A stretch of DNA of 64,000 bases, from contig NZ_JAUSTE010000002.1 of the NCBI RefSeq assembly GCF_030812675.1, positions 186,001 to 250,000 of the forward strand. The letters are read 5' to 3'. Origin of the DNA: Sinomonas atrocyanea. Its GTDB lineage: Bacteria; Actinomycetota; Actinomycetes; Actinomycetales; Micrococcaceae. Positions 1 through 8,008 of the stretch are shown here, piece after piece. The translations under genes were made by a program, and so were the position numbers. Under the pieces are notes generated by a model. That model was given only the letters and a program-made list of their open reading frames with translations. It was not told the DNA's origin and made no database searches. How positions within the stretch are numbered: the stretch's first letter is position 1; every line of letters starts with the position of its first letter.

Positions 1-122
1 GGTCGGGCAAGATCATGCGCCGCCTGCTCAAGGATGTGGCCGAGGGGCGCGACCCGGGCGACGCCACGACGCTGGCGGACCCGACGGTCATGCACAAGAT
101 CGCCCAGGACCTGCGCAAGTAG
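1..122 (+). CDS. acsA: Acetyl-CoA synthetase, C-terminal end (partial)
   Basis: The reading frame enters from the left edge and ends at the TAG at 120-122. The visible 39 residues contain SGKIMRRLLKDVAEGR and end in a LADPTVMHKI-like stretch. This matches the C-terminal domain of AMP-forming acetyl-CoA synthetases, in which the lysine of SGKIMRR is the catalytic and acetylation-regulated residue. The enzyme activates acetate to acetyl-CoA through acetyl-AMP in the cytoplasm. A propionyl-CoA synthetase paralogue cannot be excluded from this fragment. Confidence 0.85.
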   Translation, partial: SGKIMRRLLKDVAEGRDPGDATTLADPTVMHKIAQDLRK

Positions 123-223
123 GCCCGGCGGCGCGGACGGCAAACCGTGCACGACGGCGGCGCCTCGCCCGAGCGGGCGGGGCGCCGCTGCGGTCGTTGC
201 CGTGCAGTGCCCGGCGGTCCCCG

Positions 224-1168
224 CTAGGACCTCACGGCGATGTCCCCGACCATGCCCATCTCGTCGTGGAACTGGCAGATGTAGTGCCAGGTGCCGGCCG
301 TGCCGAACGTCCACGTGAAGTGGTCCGGGCCCCCGCCCGCCTTGGGGAGGAGCGTGCCGGAGTCGACGGGCTTGCCGCCGGCGCGGGTGAGCTTGGTGAA
401 CGTCACCGTGTGCGGGACGACCCCCTGATTGGCGCTCATGTCGAACGTCACCGTGGTCCCGGCCCTGATGTGGTCCAGGGACGGCATGAACCGCATGACC
501 ATGGCTGTGTCGTCCATGGCCCCGACGAACACGTGCGTGGAGGTCGCCCTCTCCATCGTCTCGTGCATGAGGGCGTACCCGTCGCGGATGATGTGCCTGC
601 TCTCCACGTGGGCGCGCCGGTCGTAGTAGGCCTGGCTGTGCGGGAGCGGGGACCCCTGGTGCCGGACGTGGACCACGATGTTCATCATCTGGCCGTGCAG
701 GATGCAGTAGAAGGTGAAGGTTCCGTATTCGGCGAACTTGAGCTGGTACGTCCGCACGGTCGGGATCCCCGGCGTGGGCGGCGCGATCACGCCGGAGTTC
801 ATCCACCGGGCCTTCGGGTCGAACAGGGGCCCGCCGACCGGCTTGAACGCGTCGGCCTCGAGGTTCGCGATCGAGGTCGGGGGCAGCGGCGGCGTGCCGT
901 AGCTGACCGTATGGAGTTCGGCGCTGTTGGAGAGGAACCGGATCGAGTCTGCCTGGTGGATCCAGATCTCTCCCGGCAGGAACCGCATGCCCTGGATGGC
1001 CATGTCCTTGGACTGTTCGCCCACGAGGACGTTCCACGTCTGCGGGGCGGCCGCGGAGCCCGCCCCGGCCTGCGCCGGTGCGGTGCCGAGGAGGCCGATG
1101 AGCAGGGTGAGCAGGGCCGTGGCAACCACGGCGGGCGCCCGGAGCCGGGCGCGGGATGACGGTGACAT
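224..1168 (-). CDS. Secreted two-domain cupredoxin protein
   Basis: This is a 314-residue protein with a Sec signal peptide: basic N-terminus, a hydrophobic run around residues 12-28 and cleavage near AQA. Two cupredoxin-like halves follow. Each has an early His (ELHTVSYG, VPHTVTF) and a late Cys-x2-His-Met cluster (YCILHGQMM and YICQFHDEMGM, the latter at about 298-306), the ligand set of a type-1 copper site. Both copper sites look complete, so a periplasmic or extracellular electron-transfer role, or a multicopper-oxidase relative, is likely. The trinuclear-centre histidine motifs of true laccases are not visible. An ATG at 1168 followed directly by the signal peptide fixes the start. The substrate is unknown. 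Confidence 0.75.
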   Translation of the reverse strand: MSPSSRARLRAPAVVATALLTLLIGLLGTAPAQAGAGSAAAPQTWNVLVGEQSKDMAIQGMRFLPGEIWIHQADSIRFLSNSAELHTVSYGTPPLPPTSIANLEADAFKPVGGPLFDPKARWMNSGVIAPPTPGIPTVRTYQLKFAEYGTFTFYCILHGQMMNIVVHVRHQGSPLPHSQAYYDRRAHVESRHIIRDGYALMHETMERATSTHVFVGAMDDTAMVMRFMPSLDHIRAGTTVTFDMSANQGVVPHTVTFTKLTRAGGKPVDSGTLLPKAGGGPDHFTWTFGTAGTWHYICQFHDEMGMVGDIAVRS

Positions 1169-1443
1169 TGGACTGCTCCCATGGTGAAGCAGTGGGCCCG
1201 GGCCCTTCCAGCGAGGGCTCCGGCTCGGAAGCGCCGGCGGGCGGAGGGCGCGGGCCGGCCACGCGGCGTCGTGCACCTCCAGCGGGGGTGCCGCCGCCTC
1301 GGCGCCGAGACTGCGCCGATCCAGGGTGCTGTCCTCCGGCCCCCTCGACCTCTGGCCCCCGCGAGGACACGCCACAGGATAGACCTCCGCGGCCTGCCGG
1401 GGAAGGCCAGTCCGGCGCGGCGCGGACGCCCTAGAGTGAAGCC
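1169..1443. other. Intergenic region, nothing clear beyond a promoter
   Basis: This is a 275-bp divergent intergenic stretch between the cupredoxin gene and aroQ. I see no convincing small gene or strong hairpin. The only recognisable signal is the -10 element directly before aroQ, listed separately. Confidence 0.5.
1432..1437 (+). promoter_or_regulatory. -10 box of leaderless aroQ
   Basis: TAGAGT (TANNNT type) lies 6 nt upstream of the aroQ ATG. Transcription would therefore begin at or next to the start codon. No Shine-Dalgarno sequence is present between them. Confidence 0.6.
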
Positions 1444-1911
1444 ATGGCACAGACCCGCGGCACCGTCCTCGTCCTCAACGGCCCCAACCTGAACCTGCTG
1501 GGCACGCGCGAGCCGGAGAAGTACGGCACGCACACCCTCGCCGACATCGAGCGCCTCTGCACCGATGCGGCCCAGGCCCAGGGGCTGGACGCGCAGTGCT
1601 TCCAGTCGAACCATGAGGGCGCGCTCGTGGACGCGATCCACGCCGCCCGCGGCACGGCCCTCGGGATCGTGCTCAACGCCGGCGCCTACACCCACACCTC
1701 GGTGGCGATCCGCGACGCCGTCGCGGCCGTCCAGCTGCCGCTCGTCGAGGTGCACATCACGAACGTGCATGCCCGGGAGCCGTTCCGGCACCACTCCTAC
1801 CTCAGCGACATCGCCAAGGCCGTGATCGCTGGCGCCGGGGTGCTCGGCTACCGGTTCGCGATCGAGTACCTCGCGGACCTCACGGCGACCCGCAGGCCCC
1901 TGGACGTCTAG
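1444..1911 (+). CDS. aroQ: 3-dehydroquinate dehydratase, type II
   Basis: AroQ converts 3-dehydroquinate to 3-dehydroshikimate, step three of the shikimate pathway, as a cytoplasmic dodecamer. The 155 residues carry the family signatures: [13 protein letters not shown] near the N-terminus, with the catalytic tyrosine following in [30 protein letters not shown]; and [16 protein letters not shown] containing the catalytic His. The length is normal for type II enzymes (about 145-155). The gene appears leaderless. Its stop abuts that of the convergent marP gene, with no intergenic space. Confidence 0.96.
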   Translation: MAQTRGTVLVLNGPNLNLLGTREPEKYGTHTLADIERLCTDAAQAQGLDAQCFQSNHEGALVDAIHAARGTALGIVLNAGAYTHTSVAIRDAVAAVQLPLVEVHITNVHAREPFRHHSYLSDIAKAVIAGAGVLGYRFAIEYLADLTATRRPLDV

Positions 1912-3084
1912 CTACTTCCGGGTGCAGACGCCGGGCTGGACCTGCTGGCTGAGGCCGGGAGCCTTGGTGGCCACGGGGGCCAGCTCCTCCATGGTGATCG
2001 CGTAGCCGACGTTCGCCGTGGAGTCGCTCTTGGCGAAGACCACGCCCGTCACGCGTCCGTCGAGGGTCATCAGCGGGCCGCCCGAGTTGCCCTGCTGGAC
2101 GTTCCCGGAGATCTGGTAGACGTTCTTGGGCACCTCGTTGGTGCCGTAGATGTCCGGGGCGAGCACCGTCGTCGTGCCCTGCACCACCGCGGGGCGGAGC
2201 TGGTAGGGGCCGCCGAGGGGGTAGCCGCCGAACGCTGCGGAGGTGCCGGCCGGGCTCGTGCCGGTCAGCTGGAGGGGCGCCACGCCCAGGCCGTCCACCG
2301 CGACCACCGCGAGGTCGTGCACCGCGTCGAAGTAGACCACGCGCCCGCTGCGGGCGCCCCCGCCGGGAAGCTCGACGACGGGCTCGCTCACCCCGGCCAC
2401 GACGTGCGCGTTGGTGACGATCCTCCCCGGGGACACCACGAAGCCGGAGCCGGTCTGGTTCTGGCCGCACTGGTATGCGGTGCCGGTGATCCTGAGGATG
2501 GACGGCGCGGCGCTGCGGAGCTGGGCGGTGTCCACCGAGTCCGGGACCTTGACGGGCTGGGCCGGGGCGATGCCCTCGATCAGCTTGGGCAGGCCGTCGC
2601 CGATGACGAACGCGCGGAGGGCGGCCGCCTGCTCCTTCACGGGATCCGGCGTCGCGTCGTCGAGCGCCCGGACCACCGTGGAGCCGGCGATCTGCTGGGT
2701 GAGCAGCGGCACGCCCATGCTTGAGACGGTGAACGCCGTCATCGAGATGACGAGCGCTGCGACCACCACGCTGACCACTCCGCCGAGGCCGCGGTCGATC
2801 GCGGTGGCCCCCTTCCAGCGGATCCCCCGCCGGATGCGCTGGCCGAGCGCCGAGCCCACGGCATTGCCCGCGGCCATGAGGAGGACCGCGGTGATGATGA
2901 TGCCGGCCGCGCGCCAGCCGCCGGGCGCAAGCCAGCTGCTCACGATCGGGACGGCGAAGAAGGCGGCCACCCCGCCGGCGACGAAGCCGAGGATGCCGCT
3001 CAGGCTCACGACGAATCCCGCCCGGATCCCGTTGAGGAGGTAGCCCACGAGAACGAGCACGAGGAGGACGTCGAGGAGATTCAC
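1912..3084 (-). CDS. marP: MarP-type membrane serine protease (CvpA + trypsin domains)
   Basis: This is a 390-residue protein. The first roughly 160 residues are four hydrophobic segments of the CvpA/colicin V production type. They are followed by a trypsin-like protease with the His of TNAHVVAG, the Asp of AVHDLAVV and the Ser of QQGNSGGPLM, so the catalytic triad is complete. In Mycobacterium tuberculosis the homologue (Rv3671c) protects against acid and oxidative stress by acting in the periplasm. A GTG at 3084 is preferred because a TAGACT -10 lies 7 nt upstream, indicating a leaderless transcript; longer upstream extensions read through low-complexity sequence. The gene is divergent from crp. 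Confidence 0.9.
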   Translation of the reverse strand: MNLLDVLLVLVLVGYLLNGIRAGFVVSLSGILGFVAGGVAAFFAVPIVSSWLAPGGWRAAGIIITAVLLMAAGNAVGSALGQRIRRGIRWKGATAIDRGLGGVVSVVVAALVISMTAFTVSSMGVPLLTQQIAGSTVVRALDDATPDPVKEQAAALRAFVIGDGLPKLIEGIAPAQPVKVPDSVDTAQLRSAAPSILRITGTAYQCGQNQTGSGFVVSPGRIVTNAHVVAGVSEPVVELPGGGARSGRVVYFDAVHDLAVVAVDGLGVAPLQLTGTSPAGTSAAFGGYPLGGPYQLRPAVVQGTTTVLAPDIYGTNEVPKNVYQISGNVQQGNSGGPLMTLDGRVTGVVFAKSDSTANVGYAITMEELAPVATKAPGLSQQVQPGVCTRK

Positions 3085-3091
3085 CCTCGGG

Positions 3092-3097
3092 AGTCTA
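3092..3097 (-). promoter_or_regulatory. -10 box of leaderless marP
   Basis: On the minus strand TAGACT spans 3097-3092 and is followed by 7 nt and then GTG at 3084. The spacing fits leaderless initiation and supports the chosen start. Confidence 0.6.
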
Positions 3098-3263
3098 CCG
3101 ACGGGTTCTGGCGCCAGACTGGGAGGCCGGCGCGCCCCTCCCGCGCGTCCCCGCGCGGGCTGTGTGCTGTGTCGCCTGCCAAGTTCGTCACAAAAGGTCC
3201 GCGGTATCTGAAACAATGAGCCCAGCGCAAGCAAGCGAATGCAACTGACACTAGGAGACTGAA

Positions 3264-3941
3264 TTGGACCTCGAGGTACTGCGCCGCGCACCGCTCTTCG
3301 CCACGCTCGACGACGAAGGGTTCCGCCTGCTGACGGATGAGCTCACCGAGGTGGACCTGTCGCGGGGCGCGTCGGTGTTCCGCGAAGGCGACCAGGGCGA
3401 CCAGCTCTACTTCATCGTCTCCGGCAAGGTGAAGCTGGGCCGCACCTCCCCCGACGGCCGTGAGTCCCTCGTGGCGATCCTCGGCCCCGGCGAGCTCTTC
3501 GGCGAGATGGCCCTGTTCGATCCGGCCCCCCGCAACGCCACGGCGACCGCTGTGTCCGAGACCCGCCTCGCCGGCCTGAAGAACGAGGCCCTCGTCGCGC
3601 TCCTGCGGTCCCGCCCGGAGGTCTCCGCGCAGCTGCTGCAGGCCCTGGCCCGCCGCCTGCGCCGCACCAACGACTCGCTCTCGGACCTCGTGTTCTCGGA
3701 CGTCCCCGGCCGCGTGGCGAAGGCCCTCCTGGACCTCGCCGACCGCTTCGGCCGCCCGGCGACGGACGGCGTGCTCGTGGCCCACGAGCTCACCCAGGAG
3801 GAGCTGGCCCAGCTCGTGGGCGCGTCCCGCGAGACGGTCAACAAGGCCCTGGCCGAGTTCGTCCAGCGCGGCTGGATCCGCCTCGAGGCCCGCGCTGTGG
3901 TGATCCTGGACATGCAGCGGCTGCGCCAGCGCTCCCGCTGA
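3264..3941 (+). CDS. crp: Crp/Fnr-family regulator (GlxR-like cAMP receptor protein)
   Basis: This is a global transcription regulator of the CRP/GlxR type, 225 residues. A cyclic-nucleotide-binding domain (about 1-120) includes the phosphate-binding cassette around PGELFGEMALFDPAPRNATA. A dimerisation helix and a winged helix-turn-helix follow (ELTQEELAQLVGASRETVNKAL, about 170-195). Translation starts at TTG (3264), with TAGGAGA at 3252-3258 as ribosome-binding site. Position and divergent orientation to marP match the crp locus of other actinobacteria. The nth gene, commonly next to crp, is not here. Target operons cannot be assigned from the sequence alone. Confidence 0.95.
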   Translation: MDLEVLRRAPLFATLDDEGFRLLTDELTEVDLSRGASVFREGDQGDQLYFIVSGKVKLGRTSPDGRESLVAILGPGELFGEMALFDPAPRNATATAVSETRLAGLKNEALVALLRSRPEVSAQLLQALARRLRRTNDSLSDLVFSDVPGRVAKALLDLADRFGRPATDGVLVAHELTQEELAQLVGASRETVNKALAEFVQRGWIRLEARAVVILDMQRLRQRSR

Positions 3942-3954
3942 GCCCCCGCTATGT

Positions 3955-3990
3955 GGAAGGAGCCGGACCCCTGCGGGTCCGGCTCCTTCC
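3955..3990. terminator. Bidirectional hairpin after crp
   Basis: A perfect 16-bp stem (3955-3970 with 3975-3990) closes a CTGC loop. It lies between the convergent crp and Nudix genes and can stop transcription from both sides. There is no long T-tract. Confidence 0.85.
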
Positions 3991-4033
3991 GTCTGTGCGC
4001 GGCTGCGTGCGCCTGCCTCAGGCCATCCCTGCG

Positions 4034-4972
4034 CTATGCCTGCTCGGCGGGACGGCCGACGGCGCGCAGCGCCTCGGTCGGCGGCGCGACGGCTCCCGGG
4101 GCGCTCACCTCGAGGTAGAGCTGGCCGCCCTCCTCGACGAGCTCGGCCTGGTAGACGTGGTTGCTGCGCTTGATGTTGAGGTAGGCGATACAGCCCCTGG
4201 CCTTGGCCATCTTGGCGAGGATGATCTCGGTGGCCGGGACGAGGAGTTCCGGCAGCGCGAGCCCGCGCGTGTCCGGCTGGCCCACCTCGTCGCCGAGGGC
4301 GCTCGTCTCCTTCTCGGCCATGAGCGTGGCGGCGCTCACCCACTGGCCCCACACGCCCTTGCTCGGCAGGAGGGTGGGGGTCTGCCCGACGGGAAGCGTG
4401 GCCGCGAAGTAGCGGGTGTCGAACCGCCGGTGCGCGAAGTCGGGCGTGACCCAGTGCACGAGGGACCGCAGCAGGTCCGTCCGCAGTCCCAGGCCGCGCT
4501 TGGCGAGCAGCTCGGCGAAGCCGATCTCCTGGCCGGCGAGCGCCTCGCGGGCGCGGACCCAGTCCGCCGTGCTCGTGCCCTCGACCACGAGCGATTCGTC
4601 GGAGCCGGCCAGGAGCACGCCGGTCTCCTCGAACAGTTCGCGGATGGCGGCGACGACGTGGACCCGGGCGAGGGCGTAGTCCTCAGTCCCGAGGACCTCG
4701 GCCCACTGGCCCACGCTCGGCCCGAACCAGTCGAAGGAGTCCTGGTCGGCGTTCTCGACCGAGCCGCCCGGGAACGCGACGACTCCGAGGGGCGAGTCGC
4801 CCGTGCGGTAGGTCAGCCAGGTCTCGGTGCCGTCGGGGGCGTCGCGCACGAGGGCGACGGACGAGGCGAGACGGGGCTTGCGCGGTGCCCGGTCGGCTTC
4901 ATCGAGCCAACTGCGGGCCGCGCCCTGCAGGCGCTTGGGCAGCGTGAAACGGCGCCTATGCGAAATCGGCAA
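4034..4972 (-). CDS. Nudix hydrolase (split Nudix box)
   Basis: This 312-residue protein is a probable hydrolase of a nucleoside-diphosphate-linked compound. FPGGSVE supplies the first half of the Nudix box. The second half, RELFEETGVLL, comes about 35 residues later, so the box is interrupted by an insertion, as in NUDT19/NUDT7-like CoA-diphosphatase relatives. The glutamates of REL-EET are the metal ligands. It is the last gene of an operon with ridA and a DUF4177 gene. Its ATG lies inside the 3' end of ridA (17-nt overlap), implying translational coupling. The substrate is not determinable here. Confidence 0.85.
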   Translation of the reverse strand: MPISHRRRFTLPKRLQGAARSWLDEADRAPRKPRLASSVALVRDAPDGTETWLTYRTGDSPLGVVAFPGGSVENADQDSFDWFGPSVGQWAEVLGTEDYALARVHVVAAIRELFEETGVLLAGSDESLVVEGTSTADWVRAREALAGQEIGFAELLAKRGLGLRTDLLRSLVHWVTPDFAHRRFDTRYFAATLPVGQTPTLLPSKGVWGQWVSAATLMAEKETSALGDEVGQPDTRGLALPELLVPATEIILAKMAKARGCIAYLNIKRSNHVYQAELVEEGGQLYLEVSAPGAVAPPTEALRAVGRPAEQA

Positions 4973-5468
4973 TCAGCTCAACCTCCACTGGGGCGTCGAG
5001 CGGCAGGACCGCGACGCCGACGGCGGAGCGGGCGTGCGTGCCGGCCTCGCCGAAGATCTTGCCGAGCAGCTCCGAGGCGCCGTTGACCACCCCGGGCTGC
5101 CCCGTGAACTGCGGGTCGGAGGCGACGAACCCCACGACCTTGACGATGCGCGTGACGCGGTCGAGGTCCCCGATCTGGGCCTTGACGGCGGCGAGCGCGT
5201 TGATGACGCACACCTCGGCGTGCTTCTTGGCGTCCTCGGCGCTGACCTCGGCGCCGACCTTGCCGGTCGCGGGGAGCTTGCCGGAGACGAACGGCAGCTG
5301 GCCGGAGGTGTAGACGGTCGAGCCGCTCACCACCGCCGGGACGTAGGCCGCCACGGGCGCGGCGACCTCGGGCAGGCTCAGGCCCAAGTCCGCGAGGCGG
5401 CGCTCGACGGCGCTGCTCACCTCGGCCTCGGCGGCCCCTTCCGCTGGTGCGGCCTGGTCGTGGCTCAT
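4956..5468 (-). CDS. RidA/YjgF family protein
   Basis: This protein has 170 residues, longer than classical RidA (about 130) because of an Ala/Glu-rich N-terminal extension. The body shows the family pattern: SGSTVYTSGQLPF, an INALAAVKAQIGDLDRV helix, and the end SAVGVAVLPLDAPVEVELIA. The usual enamine/imine deaminase arginine position reads THARSAVG, so catalysis is plausible. RidA proteins hydrolyse reactive enamines formed by PLP enzymes. The ATG overlaps the TGA of the upstream DUF4177 gene as ATGA. Confidence 0.88.
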   Translation of the reverse strand: MSHDQAAPAEGAAEAEVSSAVERRLADLGLSLPEVAAPVAAYVPAVVSGSTVYTSGQLPFVSGKLPATGKVGAEVSAEDAKKHAEVCVINALAAVKAQIGDLDRVTRIVKVVGFVASDPQFTGQPGVVNGASELLGKIFGEAGTHARSAVGVAVLPLDAPVEVELIADFA

Positions 5469-5623
5469 GCCTGCTTCTCCCTCTTCATGTACGCGACGAG
5501 TCCGTTGCCCCCGGGGCCCGGGACCACCTGGACGAGCTCCCAGCCGTCCTCTCCCCACTGGTCGAGGATCTGCTTCGTCGCGTGGACGATGAGCGGCACG
5601 GTCGCGTATTCCCAGGCGGTCAT
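5465..5623 (-). CDS. DUF4177 small protein
   Basis: This short gene (52 residues) begins MTAWEYATVPLIVH and continues through QWGEDGWELVQV and GLVAYMKR, a pattern typical of DUF4177 proteins (function unknown). It ends in an ATGA overlap with ridA. The same gene pair (RidA plus a DUF4177 peptide) sits beside crp in mycobacteria, so the association is old. It is the first gene of the minus-strand operon; the divergent PBP promoter lies immediately upstream. Confidence 0.8.
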   Translation of the reverse strand: MTAWEYATVPLIVHATKQILDQWGEDGWELVQVVPGPGGNGLVAYMKREKQA

Positions 5624-5646
5624 GAGGCCAGATTAGCCCCTCCCGT

Positions 5647-5652
5647 TAGACT
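5647..5652 (+). promoter_or_regulatory. -10 box of leaderless PBP gene
   Basis: TAGACT lies 7 nt upstream of the ATG at 5660, with no Shine-Dalgarno sequence between. Confidence 0.6.
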
Positions 5653-5659
5653 GGCACAC

Positions 5660-8005
5660 ATGGCGTCTGGCAAGAACCCTGTCTTTGACACGGCCACCAC
5701 TCTGGGCAAGATCTTCGCATTCCTCGGCGTGAGTGCGGTCTGTGGCGTGCTGGTTGCGGGGCTCCTCGTGCCCGCCGCGGCCGTCACCGGCAGCGCAGCG
5801 AACGGCTCGGTCCAGTTCTTCGACAGCCTGCCCAGCGAGCTCACCGTCGAGCCGCCCGGGCAGGTCACGAAGATCCTGGCCTCGGACGGCTCGCAGATCG
5901 CCACGCTGTTCTCGGAGAACCGCACCAAGGTCTCGCTCGACCAGATGTCCCCGTACATCAAGGACGGGATCGTCGCCATCGAGGACTACCGCTTCTACGA
6001 GCACGGCGGCGTGGACACGACCGGCATCCTGCGCGCGCTCGCGGCCAACTTCCGGGGCGGCCGGCAGGGCGCCTCGACCCTCACGCAGCAGTACGTCAAC
6101 AACGTGATCAACGAGAACCTCGTGGCGCAGGGCAAGGCGAACGAGGTGCTCCTGAACGGCCTGAACAAGGGCGTCGGGGACAAGCTGCGCGAGATGAAGC
6201 TGGCCATCGCCCTCGAGAAGAAGTTCAGCAAGGACCAGATCCTCGAGGGCTACCTCAACATCGTGTTCTTCAACGCCAACGCCTACGGGATCGAGGCGGC
6301 GAGCCAGTACTTCTTCTCGACGGACGCCAAGAGCCTGACGCTGCCGCAGGCGGCGCTCCTCGCCGGCCTCGTCAACAGCCCCTCGATGTACGACCCGATC
6401 GCGCACCCGGAGGCGGCGAAGAAGCGCCGCGACCTGGTGCTCGACGCGATGCTGCAGCACGGCAAGATCAACCAGAAGCAGCACGACGACGCCGTGGCCA
6501 CCCCGGTGAAGACCAAGGTCAACCCGCCCAAGCAGGGCTGCCAGTACGCGCAGTCCGCGCAGTACTTCTGTGACTACGTGCTCCACCAGATCCTCAACGA
6601 TCCCGCCTACGGCGCCGACGAGAACGAGCGCACGTCCCGGATCATGCGCGGGGGCCTGACCATCAAGACCACGCTCGACCCGCGCCTCCAGGCGCCGGCC
6701 CAGCAGCAGGTCGACTCGACGGCCGGGGCGAACCCGCTCAAGTGGGCGGCGTCCCTCGTGACCGTCCAGCCCGGCACCGGCAAGATCGTCTCGATGGCCC
6801 AGAACTCCCGCATGCTGGACGGCCAGGGATCGAGCTTCGTGACCTCGTACAACGTCAACGTCGAACGCAGCGACCCCTCCGGCAACCCCCTCGGCGGCGC
6901 GGGCGGCATGCAGCCCGGATCGACGATGAAGCCCGTGACGCTCGCGGCGTGGCTCAACGAGGGCAAGTCCACCAACGCCATCGTGAACGCGGCCCAGCGC
7001 CGCTACCCCAAGGGCTATCCGTGGAAGACGACCTGCGACCCGGTCGTCGGCTGGTACGACGACACGGTGGAGGGCTCCACCGACCTCCAGAACGACGAGC
7101 CGAACTGGTACCGGCCGATGACGGTGCGCGAGGGCATCTACCAGTCGATCAACACGGCCACCTTCGCCTCCGCCGCGGGCCTGAACGACTTCTGCGACAT
7201 CCAGCGGGCTGCCGATGCGCTCGGGATGCACGATGGCGAGGGCAACGGCAAGAAGCTCGACCTCCATTACCTCGGCAATCTGCTCGGCGGCATGAACGTG
7301 GCACCGCTGACCATGGCGAGCGCCTTCGCGACCTTCGCGGCGGACGGCACCTACTGCACCCCGATCTCCATCACGGACGTGACGGACGCGCAGGGGAAGC
7401 GGATCGGGGGCCAGGCACCGACCTGCCAGCAGAACGCGATCAAGCCCGAGGTAGCGAGGGCGGCCACGAACGTGCTCCAGGACGTCCTGACGAAGGGCTC
7501 CGGCTACAACATCAAGGACGCCTCCGGCCAGACCATCAAGCTGCCCTATCCCGACGCGGCCAAGACCGGTACCAACAACTTCAACAACCAGACCTGGGTG
7601 GTCGGGTACACGAAGGGCCTCGCGACCGCGTCCTTCTTCGGAGAGGCGCTGAAGGATCCCGCGTCCTCCACCATGGGACGGGAGATCACCATCAACGGCC
7701 GGTTCTACAAGTCAGTGGACGGCGCGTTCATCGCCGGTCCGCAGTGGGCCTACTTCATGCAGAAGGCCGCGCCGCTCTACGACAACGGCAGCTTCGAGGC
7801 GCCGCCGCAGAATCTGATCACCGGCGCCAACACGGACTCCACCCCGTCCACGTCGCAGCAGGGCGTGCAGCAGCAGCAGAATCCGCAGCCCGCGCCCGTG
7901 GCCCCCGCGCCGAAGCCGCAGCCCGCCCAGCCTCCGGCCCAGAAGCCGGCCCCCTCGCCCGCGCCCCAGCCCACCTCGGGCAAGGGCAAGGGCGGGAACG
8001 GCTGA
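5660..8005 (+). CDS. Class A penicillin-binding protein (PonA2-like)
   Basis: This is a bifunctional peptidoglycan glycosyltransferase/transpeptidase of 781 residues. It has a single N-terminal membrane anchor (about 15-45). The GT51 domain shows EDYRFYEHGGVD, the segment around GASTLTQQ and the KFSKDQILEGYLNIVFF helix. The transpeptidase domain has GSTMKP (SxxK nucleophile), QSINTA (SxN) and AKTGTN (KTG). The tail of about 60 residues is rich in Pro, Gln and Ala with a terminal KGKGGNG; no PASTA domain is visible, unlike mycobacterial PonA2. It acts at the outer membrane face in cell-wall synthesis. The metallophosphoesterase gene follows within 3 bp. Confidence 0.94.
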   Translation: MASGKNPVFDTATTLGKIFAFLGVSAVCGVLVAGLLVPAAAVTGSAANGSVQFFDSLPSELTVEPPGQVTKILASDGSQIATLFSENRTKVSLDQMSPYIKDGIVAIEDYRFYEHGGVDTTGILRALAANFRGGRQGASTLTQQYVNNVINENLVAQGKANEVLLNGLNKGVGDKLREMKLAIALEKKFSKDQILEGYLNIVFFNANAYGIEAASQYFFSTDAKSLTLPQAALLAGLVNSPSMYDPIAHPEAAKKRRDLVLDAMLQHGKINQKQHDDAVATPVKTKVNPPKQGCQYAQSAQYFCDYVLHQILNDPAYGADENERTSRIMRGGLTIKTTLDPRLQAPAQQQVDSTAGANPLKWAASLVTVQPGTGKIVSMAQNSRMLDGQGSSFVTSYNVNVERSDPSGNPLGGAGGMQPGSTMKPVTLAAWLNEGKSTNAIVNAAQRRYPKGYPWKTTCDPVVGWYDDTVEGSTDLQNDEPNWYRPMTVREGIYQSINTATFASAAGLNDFCDIQRAADALGMHDGEGNGKKLDLHYLGNLLGGMNVAPLTMASAFATFAADGTYCTPISITDVTDAQGKRIGGQAPTCQQNAIKPEVARAATNVLQDVLTKGSGYNIKDASGQTIKLPYPDAAKTGTNNFNNQTWVVGYTKGLATASFFGEALKDPASSTMGREITINGRFYKSVDGAFIAGPQWAYFMQKAAPLYDNGSFEAPPQNLITGANTDSTPSTSQQGVQQQQNPQPAPVAPAPKPQPAQPPAQKPAPSPAPQPTSGKGKGGNG

Positions 8006-8008
8006 GCC

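Noticed and set aside
5633-7267. 544-residue minus-strand open frame
   Set aside because: It mirrors the penicillin-binding protein gene, is dominated by Val/Arg/Gly/His, and matches nothing recognisable.
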